Assembly (NCBI GenBank): GCA_030606485.1
Contig: JAUWGH010000006.1
Coordinates: forward strand, 199,966-263,965
DNA: 64,000 nucleotides
Reading direction: 5' to 3'
From: Promethearchaeota archaeon
GTDB lineage: Archaea > Asgardarchaeota > Lokiarchaeia > Sigyniarchaeales > SOKP01
The notes below the pieces were generated by a model. The model searched no databases, was not told the DNA's origin, and saw only the letters and a program-made list of their open reading frames with translations. The stretch's first letter is position 1. Each line of letters starts with the position of its first letter. A program made the translations under genes and the position numbers. This document shows positions 34,767-42,904 of this stretch, in pieces.

Positions 34767-35921
34767 CTATGGGAAAATGATATATATTGAAATTAAAATC
34801 ATAATAACAACAAGTATAAATGCAAGGATAATATTAATTTTAAATTTCTTAAATTGGCGATTAACTTCATTTAAACCTAACTTTTCTAAAAGTAAATGAT
34901 AATTCTTTTCATTAGCAGCTTTCTTTGCATTGTTTTTTCCAATATTCTCAAGCACTAATGAAAGTACTTCATAATTGATTAACCTCTTATAATTTAGATT
35001 TTTTAATAAATCTAAAAAAATTTCAAATGCTTCTTGATAATGTTGTATTTTTGCTAAGTTTAAAGCTAATAGGTGTCGAAATTCTAAATCATTAACTTGA
35101 TCTATTGCTTTTTTACATAATATTATCCCTTCTTCATAATTTTTTTCATAGTAAGCAATTTCAGCCATTTTTAACATTATCTTAGGATCCTTATCAAAAT
35201 AAATTAGTTGCTTCTTCCGGAAAAAGTACTCTTCATGAAGCTTTATATTTTTTCTTAAAAGTTTTAAAATATAATCTGAAAGTTCCCAATTTTGACTATC
35301 TTGTAATCTTTGAAATTTTTTATTAATTATATTTTTATTTTCTTTTATATCATTATAAATTGCAGATATTCGTGCTTCTAAAATATTTTTGATAATTTTA
35401 AATTCTTTAGTCGAGAATTGTTTAGAACTAGGTAATCTTAAATCAACTTTTGGAATAATCAATTTAATCAAGCCAATAAAAAAAGAACTAACAATGAGTC
35501 CAACTAAAAAACTCCCAGGATATGTAGAACATGGTGAACCTAATAATGAAATTGCACATATTGTTATATCTGGAACAAATTGATTTAAAATACTCCCCAA
35601 AATTAAAATTAATGTTCCTAACATCTCATATGATTTAACCAACTCTGGTGAAATTTTTTTATTAATATCAAGGTAATAAAATATTGGCGGGATTATGAAG
35701 AAAGCCGCTAATATTATAAATATCCAAAAACCTAAATTAAATAAATAATTCAAAGAGGAATTAGGTATAAATAACAGACTTTTAAATAAAAATATAACAA
35801 ATGAAATAATATATAATAATTTTGAAATTGTTGGTTCAATTTTTCTAATATATTTACTGAATTTTATTTGGTTAGTATCAATATCTTGTATATTATTTAT
35901 CGATTTATTTTTACCTTTCAT
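34767..35921 (-). CDS. membrane protein with TPR-like cytoplasmic domain, unknown
   Basis: The 384-residue protein has four hydrophobic segments in its first 160 residues (around 33-52, 62-82, 100-118 and 136-158), a helical soluble part with a TPR-like repeat (MAEIAYYEKNYEEGIILCKK near 250, then LALNLAKIQHYQEAFEIFLD near 285) and a last membrane helix at the C-terminus (INIILAFILVVIMILISIYI). TPR repeats bind other proteins. Its place between TIR genes and other defence genes may mean a membrane effector or anchor, but I cannot name a family. Confidence 0.6.
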   Translation of the reverse strand: MKGKNKSINNIQDIDTNQIKFSKYIRKIEPTISKLLYIISFVIFLFKSLLFIPNSSLNYLFNLGFWIFIILAAFFIIPPIFYYLDINKKISPELVKSYEMLGTLILILGSILNQFVPDITICAISLLGSPCSTYPGSFLVGLIVSSFFIGLIKLIIPKVDLRLPSSKQFSTKEFKIIKNILEARISAIYNDIKENKNIINKKFQRLQDSQNWELSDYILKLLRKNIKLHEEYFFRKKQLIYFDKDPKIMLKMAEIAYYEKNYEEGIILCKKAIDQVNDLEFRHLLALNLAKIQHYQEAFEIFLDLLKNLNYKRLINYEVLSLVLENIGKNNAKKAANEKNYHLLLEKLGLNEVNRQFKKFKINIILAFILVVIMILISIYIIFP

Positions 35922-36195
35922 AACTTAAATACCTTAATTTAAAATTAAATCCTAATTCAAGAATTTTTCATATCAATTTTTATGAGTAATATAAACATAA
36001 TTGCATATTAATAATATACAATATACAAGAAAAATCACAAAAAATAAAATTTAAAATAAAAATTAATCCTTTTTTCAGTCCTGAATGATAGAATTTTTTT
36101 GATTGAAATTTTGATAGCGAGAATAAGATTATATATAATTATATATTTTTTTATATTCATAGTTAGTTAATTTTTCTATTAAATCTACGAATTCA

Positions 36196-36513
36196 TCAGG
36201 AAAATGGAAAATCAGAAATTGTAATGGAACCATCCTTTTCAATGTAAAAAGTAATTTGATGACCTAAATGAAATAAATTTGAATTCATAAAGATTCCTCC
36301 ATTATCCTTTAGAAAATTGAAATTTTTTCTTTTTATTCCTACTTTTTTATACAATTCTGGTTTCTTCTGGCGTGATTCTACTATTACTAACTTCTTCTCC
36401 AAATCTTTAGTTTCTTCCAAGCAAGTTGGTCCTTCTCCATTTTTAACATCAATTGGGAGTGTATTACTTTCATCAATAACAAATTCTATTTCCTTTTTAA
36501 CCATCATTGCCAC
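36196..36513 (-). CDS. DUF2997-like small protein with a C-terminal extension
   Basis: The first half of this 105-residue protein has the DUF2997 pattern: IEFVIDESNTLPIDVKNGEG, then PTCLEETKDLEKKLVIVES and the closing KKPELYKK. DUF2997 is normally about 60-70 residues and encoded beside DUF1257 in bacteria; here 40 further residues follow (MNSNLFHLGHQITFYI and a strand) and no DUF1257 partner is near. The function of the family is unknown. It lies alone and faces away from the gene at 36700. Confidence 0.6.
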   Translation of the reverse strand: MAMMVKKEIEFVIDESNTLPIDVKNGEGPTCLEETKDLEKKLVIVESRQKKPELYKKVGIKRKNFNFLKDNGGIFMNSNLFHLGHQITFYIEKDGSITISDFPFS

Positions 36514-36699
36514 TTCCTTACGACTATTTAAGTTTTTTAAAAAAGACCTTATATATTAAAAGAGTTATTATACTATATACAATTAGAAAATATAATCTTA
36601 TTTGGTATTAAAGGTAAATATATAAGTCAATATTTGAAATTATTTAAATTAGGATATCATTTATTTTCATATAATATAATATTCGGGGGTTTATTTTAA

Positions 36700-38013
36700 A
36701 TGAAAAAATACTCAGATGTCCAAAAAATTATTTGGATTACAAGATCTTTTTCAACTTCAATGGATAAAGAGTTACTAATTAATAGATCTTTATCAAAAAT
36801 ATTCTTCTTAGGTAGAACTTTTGAATTACTGAATCAAATATTTGGGATTACTCAAATATCATTAAATGAACTCTATGATAAAGGTTTATTTTGTAATTTA
36901 GAGCCAGAATTGGTAAATTTAATTATAGATGTATTAATTAATTTTGGCCTTGCACAAAAATCATCAGATGAAAAATATTTGGAACTAAATTTCCTTGATA
37001 ATAAATATAAATTATATAGTAAGATATATCAAGAATCTAATTTTAAAGAATTATCAAAACAAGAAACATGTTGTTTAAAAATTTTAGATATTCTTACAAT
37101 TAAACCCTTAAATTATGAAGAAATTGCTGATCATTTTTTAATTGAAGATAAAGAATTATTAAAATCTAGTTTAAATCTACTAACTGATTTAAATTTGAGT
37201 AACAAAATCGAAATAAAAGGACAATATTATTATTTAACTCCTTTAAATACATATGGGAATTATCAAAAATATGTGGATTATTGCCAAAATCACTCTTCTG
37301 AAGAGATTGATTTAGTTGCTGAATTATTTGAATATTTAAAAGAACATAAAGGTATCCCATATGGTTTGTTACCAGAAAAATTTAAAAAGATTGGAAAATA
37401 TTGTCTTGATTTAGGTATTTTACATGGAGTTAACTATGAATTTGGCAAATCTAAAGGTGATGATAATTTTACTTTAATTTTCCCTACATCAGAAGAGTTC
37501 GATATGATAAAACATTCTTGTAACGATTTTGATAAAATTCACGCCTCTATTGGACTACTTGTATACGGTGTTTATTATAATCCCCATAAAATTAAATATC
37601 CTGAAAAGTATATTTCAGCATTAATAAGTCGAGGAGAATTAAGAGGTACTAATATATTCCTTAAAGAAAAAATTTCCCAATTTAATCCAAGTATTTGTTC
37701 TGGCATTATTAATTATTCACCAGGCTTTTCTAAATATTTTACAAGCTATGGGAACTTAAAAACCTTCGAGGTTCATAAACCAAAATTAATTTCTTCGGAG
37801 GATAATCGCAATGCACTAAATCAAGGATTAAGGTTATTTCTAAAAAATGATCCTCTCGAATTTGAAACAAATAAATTATTTGAAAAGTCAATTTTTGATA
37901 TTGATATATTATATTCCGATACAGCCGGAATTTCGACTTTTCCTTTTAGTAGAAAAAAATCTTTAAAAGAAAAATATATTGAAGAATTATTTCAATTAAG
38001 GAAAGAGAGATAA
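36700..38013 (+). CDS. unknown protein with winged-helix-like repeats, first of a two-gene unit
   Basis: The 437-residue protein is soluble and mainly helical. Residues about 45-110 and 125-180 look like two winged-helix units (for example IFGITQISLNELYDKGLFC and LTIKPLNYEEIADHFLIED). The C-terminal part has no recognisable motif (TAGISTFPFSRKKSLKEKYI at the end). The start follows CGGGGG at 36683. The next gene begins 2 bases after the stop, so the two are co-translated. The unit sits between the TIR genes and the RNase J-like genes in the defence island. I do not recognise the family. Confidence 0.65.
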   Translation: MKKYSDVQKIIWITRSFSTSMDKELLINRSLSKIFFLGRTFELLNQIFGITQISLNELYDKGLFCNLEPELVNLIIDVLINFGLAQKSSDEKYLELNFLDNKYKLYSKIYQESNFKELSKQETCCLKILDILTIKPLNYEEIADHFLIEDKELLKSSLNLLTDLNLSNKIEIKGQYYYLTPLNTYGNYQKYVDYCQNHSSEEIDLVAELFEYLKEHKGIPYGLLPEKFKKIGKYCLDLGILHGVNYEFGKSKGDDNFTLIFPTSEEFDMIKHSCNDFDKIHASIGLLVYGVYYNPHKIKYPEKYISALISRGELRGTNIFLKEKISQFNPSICSGIINYSPGFSKYFTSYGNLKTFEVHKPKLISSEDNRNALNQGLRLFLKNDPLEFETNKLFEKSIFDIDILYSDTAGISTFPFSRKKSLKEKYIEELFQLRKER

Positions 38014-38015
38014 AT

Positions 38016-39113
38016 ATGACTTTTGCTGGGAAAAATGATAAAGATAGAAAAAATAAATTATTATTATTTAATTTATTTTGGAAAAATGGATTCATTCCTC
38101 GTATAGAAATACCAATATATGAATATGTTGGAGATGATAAATTTGGAAATCCATTAACAGATTTAGATGTATTTGCATGGAAATATATACCATTTATCGG
38201 AATTATAAAACTTACTGGAAGCGCAAAAGGTGATACACCTAACGTTTCTCATAGATCTGAAATTTTTAAATTAAAAGGTGTAAATGAATATTTTAATCCA
38301 TTTCAATCTTTTTATGTTCACGATTCAAGTCCTACGGATGAACTGTATTGGTTTGGAAAAAAATTAGGGATTGAAATATTATCAAAAGCTTCTATTTCAT
38401 CAATGACAAAAAGATTAAAAGGAAATTTTAATTTTTCCGAAGTGGGAGCTAATTCTTTATGTAATTCAATATTACTTACAAAAAAATTAAATAAATATGA
38501 TTTCATAACTTCATTAGTTTGGTTATCTAAAAATCCTGATAAAATTTATAAAATAGAAGCATTACTAATAGAAAGTATAAAAAAATATAATAACATTGAT
38601 GAAAAAAATAACTTACTTCTTCTTCTCTATTTAATTTCAATATATCTTTTTTCAATTACTGAGATTATTGAAAAAATTCAAAATGTAGCACCATCTGATC
38701 TTCAATTTAAATTAAAATGGGCATTATATGGAGGAAAAGAAATTTATAATACGGTAGTAGACGTAATCGACGTGATTAATACATATTTAGAGAAAAAATA
38801 TGAAGAGAAATCTACACCATTTAACTATGAAAACTTTATTCCCAAATTTAAACTTCACTCTTTAGTAATTAATAGATTTTTTTTACAGATAGAAGCTATT
38901 TTTATTGCAATTAGGTGTATTGATTTTATACTATTATATTATGCGGAGTATGATACTATTTTGGATATAGATGTTATAATAAATGATTTTACAAATTCTG
39001 AAGTTAAAAAAGGTGAGGCTTTAGGTGTATTAAGACATCTTTTTTTGTATTTTAAAGAGAATTTGGACCCCAATTTTGAAAAAGTGGCTAAAAAAATTAA
39101 TCTAATGAGATGA
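38016..39113 (+). CDS. unknown protein, second of a two-gene unit
   Basis: The 365-residue protein shows a beta-rich first third (GFIPRIEIPIYEYVGDDKFG and LTDLDVFAWKYIPFIGIIKL) that recalls a PD-(D/E)XK-like core with Asp residues in LTDLDVFAW, followed by a long helical part (from about 150 on). The Lys of such a core would be IIKLTGSAKG, so a nuclease-like role is conceivable but not proven. Translation is coupled to the 437-residue protein. No family is recognised. Confidence 0.6.
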   Translation: MTFAGKNDKDRKNKLLLFNLFWKNGFIPRIEIPIYEYVGDDKFGNPLTDLDVFAWKYIPFIGIIKLTGSAKGDTPNVSHRSEIFKLKGVNEYFNPFQSFYVHDSSPTDELYWFGKKLGIEILSKASISSMTKRLKGNFNFSEVGANSLCNSILLTKKLNKYDFITSLVWLSKNPDKIYKIEALLIESIKKYNNIDEKNNLLLLLYLISIYLFSITEIIEKIQNVAPSDLQFKLKWALYGGKEIYNTVVDVIDVINTYLEKKYEEKSTPFNYENFIPKFKLHSLVINRFFLQIEAIFIAIRCIDFILLYYAEYDTILDIDVIINDFTNSEVKKGEALGVLRHLFLYFKENLDPNFEKVAKKINLMR

Positions 39114-39217
39114 ATCAAATTATATAAGACATGATAAATAATCCAATTGTAAATAGAGAGTATTAAAATAAAATTGTAATTTATATTATTTATTTTAAGA
39201 TTTTTTTTCCATTTTCT

Positions 39218-39457
39218 TTATTCTTTTACTTTTCTGCTTAGTTTCATCCTGAGAGGTATTAGTTGTACAGTTTCTAATGCAGGTTCAATTTTAATCGTTT
39301 TAAAAATACCTGGCTTAGCAATTCTCCATAATTTTATGTTGTTGGTGATATCTTCTGTTGTTTCTGCGTCTGATACGGATATTCCCCCACCTCCGGGAGT
39401 TAAATACCAGGTAAGTTGTTTTACTCGTGGGGCAGGATAAAACTTTTTCGAAAGCAA
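39218..39457 (-). pseudogene. N-terminally truncated DUF3303-like gene
   Basis: The frame encodes KKFYPAPRVKQLTWYLTPGG, then NIKLWRIAKPGIFKTIKIEPA and a basic end, and matches residues about 30-104 of the protein at 13347. The first TTG is at 39457; the frame is open upstream for 13 more codons that still match the family (NEFGQKLLS), up to a TAG at about 39498. The first strand (MIFISYWEL in the paralogue) is absent, so the gene has lost its 5' end. It abuts the end of the RNase J-like gene. Confidence 0.65.
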
Positions 39458-39496
39458 CTTTTGTCCAAACTCGTTATTAAATTCCGAAGAAAAATT

Positions 39497-40984
39497 CTAA
39501 ACACATTGAAATTTGATTGGTTCATTATGCTCGGCAATAATTACTTCTATTTCTGAGGTATGAAAAAATTTTTCAAAAAACTTAGCGTGTTCCGTATGAA
39601 TTGGAATTAAATATCGCGGATTAATTTCATGTATAAAGTTAATTAAATCATGTGGCGTTGCATGTCCGGATGCATGAATACGATAAGCCGGGATTCCAAT
39701 TTTTTCTAATTCCTTACTTATAGTTTTCGAATTATCATAGAACTCCTCGACATAGGGATCAACACTTGAAGATATAAACAAACCCTTGAGATTATGGTTA
39801 AGATTATTCATTAGATCTTCATAAAGATGAGTTATATATATAAAATAGTTTCTTTCCAAATCTTTTAGTTGATTATACTCAATAAATCTCTCTCCTTGCT
39901 GTTGTTTGTAAATAACTTGACGAATCTCCTCTTGCCAAGGAAATCTTACGCGTCCCTTTTTCAGAATATAAACATGCTCATCCTCAATAATGTTGGGATC
40001 CATCATCGTTTCATAGATCGCATCCTTATTTAAAAGATAATAAAAATACGCATCCTTCTCTGTAATAATGTATTTCCAGCCATACTCTTTCGCGATATGT
40101 GAATATGTCCTGAACCGATCCCAATCTATTCGATCATATTTTACTAAAATAAAATCAAAAGGATTCTTCTGAAATAATTTCTCTAAATTACTTTTCACAC
40201 TATCTTCCGATTCGACCATTCCCTTATGAACTTTCGTTCCTTCACATATCAGCACTTTTACTCCATTTGAAATTAGATTTTGCTCTTCCTGATTTAAATT
40301 AATTTTCGATAAGTATAAATTATTGGTTTTTATCTCTTGAAGAAATTCTTCTGTCATGTTCGATAAGGGTCCATGCATTCGAAAATCTCCCGTATAAACA
40401 ATTGGTCCCGCAGAACTATATATAATAAATCCATACGCCGCAGGTATCGAATGATCCACATGAAACGGGACCACATTCAATCCTTTGATACTCAATATAT
40501 CTCCTGTCCTAAATGTATGCCAATTCAATCCGGCAAAATTATTCTCAATTGAACGCTTTGTAGACTTGTAGAATGCCATAATAATTTTCTTGGTAACAAC
40601 ACCCGTATAAATCGGAATTATGCGATTCACAAACGATATCCCTAAAAAATGATCCTTATGCGGATGCGAAATGAAAATCGCATCTAAATTTGAAGGGAAA
40701 TCCTCATCAACTAAATTCTTAGGTTGAGTTCCAATTTGCTTAGTATATAAATTCTCAATAGAAAGATGGTCCTCATTAGGAATTATGTCAAGACTTATTA
40801 ACTCTTTAATCGATGAGGGATGCTGTCCCTTTCTATAATTCCCTTTAAATTTTTCAATATTTACGCCAAAATCCAAAAAAATCTTTACGCCATATCCAAT
40901 ATCTTCTAAAAATACGATATTCCCCCCTACTTCATTAACTCCACCTAATAAAGTTATCCTAATCGTCTGATTGGATTCTCCCAT
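39497..40984 (-). CDS. RNase J-like metallo-beta-lactamase/beta-CASP protein, 1
   Basis: The 495-residue protein has the MBL/beta-CASP layout: LGGVNEVGGNIVFLEDIG at the start, AIFISHPHKDHFLGISF (zinc-binding HxHxDH) near residue 108, YTGDFRMHGP near 198 with another metal ligand, and a C-terminal HASGHATPHDLINFI and LIPIHTEHAKFFEKFF. Archaeal RNase J relatives are 5'-3' exonucleases or endonucleases on RNA. It faces away from the second relative at 41127, with 142 bases between them. The length is a little above the archaeal core (about 430-450). Confidence 0.87.
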   Translation of the reverse strand: MGESNQTIRITLLGGVNEVGGNIVFLEDIGYGVKIFLDFGVNIEKFKGNYRKGQHPSSIKELISLDIIPNEDHLSIENLYTKQIGTQPKNLVDEDFPSNLDAIFISHPHKDHFLGISFVNRIIPIYTGVVTKKIIMAFYKSTKRSIENNFAGLNWHTFRTGDILSIKGLNVVPFHVDHSIPAAYGFIIYSSAGPIVYTGDFRMHGPLSNMTEEFLQEIKTNNLYLSKINLNQEEQNLISNGVKVLICEGTKVHKGMVESEDSVKSNLEKLFQKNPFDFILVKYDRIDWDRFRTYSHIAKEYGWKYIITEKDAYFYYLLNKDAIYETMMDPNIIEDEHVYILKKGRVRFPWQEEIRQVIYKQQQGERFIEYNQLKDLERNYFIYITHLYEDLMNNLNHNLKGLFISSSVDPYVEEFYDNSKTISKELEKIGIPAYRIHASGHATPHDLINFIHEINPRYLIPIHTEHAKFFEKFFHTSEIEVIIAEHNEPIKFQCV

Positions 40985-41126
40985 AAATAATCAATTTATA
41001 GAATTTCTATTTACATTAAAATTATAAAAAGAGTTATTTTTAATTTATCTTATCTCAAATTTTCCCATAATTTTATCCTTACACAAAATTTAAAAAAACC
41101 AAGTAAATCATATTATTAGAGAAATA

Positions 41127-42665
41127 ATGACATCTATAACGATTTATGATGGAGCAGATACTATTGGCGGAAGCAAAATATATGTGGAAGAAAATGGAAA
41201 AGGTGTTTTTCTCGATTTTGGAATGAATTTTAAGAAATACCATTACTTCTTTCAAGAATTTTTAAAAGAACGCTCTTCTAGAGGGCTCTATGATTTAATC
41301 CATTTAGATCTTATTCCAAAATTAAATATTTATCGAGAAGATTTAATCCCGCCCGACCTTGATCTTTCGAGTTATCCAAAATTAAATATTGAAGCAGTAT
41401 TAGTAAGCCACCCCCACATGGATCATTTCGGCAATATAGGTTTACTTAAAACGGATATTCCCATCATTGCTTCACCCATGAGCTTCGCATTAATAAAAGG
41501 AATGGCTGACTCATCAAACCTTACATTAAACTTGGAAGTTGCATTTTACTCCAAAAAAACTCAAGGAATATCTAACAAAATCTTAAAATCTCTTAAAGGC
41601 ACATATAAAACCAGAAACTTGATTTGCACAGAAAGTTATCCTGATACTTTAGAATATTTCTTAACTACAAACATTAAAAATGCTCCAGACAAAACAACAG
41701 GAGAATTAAAACCACTGGAACGTGGTGATTTATGTGATTTAAGCGCTAACCCCACTCAATTCGAAATAAGTTGCTATGAAGTGGATCATTCCATCTACGG
41801 CTCTACGGGATACATTTTATCCGGTGATACCACAATAGCCTACACCGGCGATTTTCGATTACACGGAAAAAATGCCGATAAAAGTGAAAGATTTATAAAA
41901 AAAGCCAAGAACGCTTCTATTTTGATAATAGAAGGAACCAGAACTTCAAGAGAAGATATTGGTGAATCGGAAGAAGAGGTTTATGAAAACTGCCTTAACG
42001 TTATTCAAGAAGCAAAAGGAGTCGTTGTCGCAGACTTTTCAGCGAGAAACTTCGAACGCCTTGAATTATTTGAAAAAATCGCAAAAAAATCTAATAAAGA
42101 AATTGTTATCCCCGCTAAGCAAGTATACCTACTAAAAGCCCTTGAAAAAGTTGATGGGATTGATAGAACAAGCGAGATTCTCGTTTTTGATGAATATAAA
42201 TCCAGCAAGAAGTATTGGGAAGAAAACTTTCTAAAAAACCAGCTTAATTATATCGATCCCAAGAATATAGCAAAATCTCCCGAAAACTATATCCTCTGCT
42301 TCTCGCTCTATGACATTAAACATCTGTTAGATATCAAACCTCAAAACGGGACTTATATCTACTCCTCGAGTGAAGCGTTCGAAGAAGAGTCCGAGTTTGA
42401 CTTTATCAGATTGAATAATTGGCTTAAACATTTTGGATTCGAGGTTCATGGGTTCGAAATTATTAAAAAAGGCGGCCAGCAAAAACCCGAATTTATTAAA
42501 GGATTTCACGCATCAGGGCACGCAGCGAAAAGCGATTTAATGAGAGCAATCGAAATAATCGATCCAGACTATATCATCCCCGTCCATACCGAAAATCCCA
42601 ACTGGTTTAAAGAACATTTTGATAATACGCTTCTAATAAAAAATGGGAAAATAAATAACTTCTAA
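41127..42665 (+). CDS. RNase J-like metallo-beta-lactamase/beta-CASP protein, 2
   Basis: The 512-residue protein opens ITIYDGADTIGGSKIYVEE, has the metal motif AVLVSHPHMDHFGNIGLL near residue 92, IAYTGDFRLHGKN near 240, and the beta-CASP end FHASGHAAKSDLMRAIE with IIPVHTENPNWFKEHF. It is clearly related to the neighbouring divergent gene but far from identical, so the duplication is old. The usual GxNEVG start of RNase J is replaced by GADTIGG. With both genes beside nucleases and helicases, a role in defence or RNA decay is possible. Confidence 0.86.
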   Translation: MTSITIYDGADTIGGSKIYVEENGKGVFLDFGMNFKKYHYFFQEFLKERSSRGLYDLIHLDLIPKLNIYREDLIPPDLDLSSYPKLNIEAVLVSHPHMDHFGNIGLLKTDIPIIASPMSFALIKGMADSSNLTLNLEVAFYSKKTQGISNKILKSLKGTYKTRNLICTESYPDTLEYFLTTNIKNAPDKTTGELKPLERGDLCDLSANPTQFEISCYEVDHSIYGSTGYILSGDTTIAYTGDFRLHGKNADKSERFIKKAKNASILIIEGTRTSREDIGESEEEVYENCLNVIQEAKGVVVADFSARNFERLELFEKIAKKSNKEIVIPAKQVYLLKALEKVDGIDRTSEILVFDEYKSSKKYWEENFLKNQLNYIDPKNIAKSPENYILCFSLYDIKHLLDIKPQNGTYIYSSSEAFEEESEFDFIRLNNWLKHFGFEVHGFEIIKKGGQQKPEFIKGFHASGHAAKSDLMRAIEIIDPDYIIPVHTENPNWFKEHFDNTLLIKNGKINNF

Positions 42666-42904
42666 TATCAAGCTTCTATTGTTTTTACTTCAATTTTAAA
42701 AAATTTAAGTCTATTAGCAAATATTTTTTTAGATTCTAGAATATCCCTATGTTTATGTTAACTAATATATACATATTCCTATTCCTATTAAGTATATCAG
42801 TAGGCCTAATATTTTAAATTTAATTTTGAAGAATTTAATACATTTAATGGGTTCCTTGCCATAATTTTGAATATATCTAATTTTTATTCTATTTTTTAAA
42901 AAAT

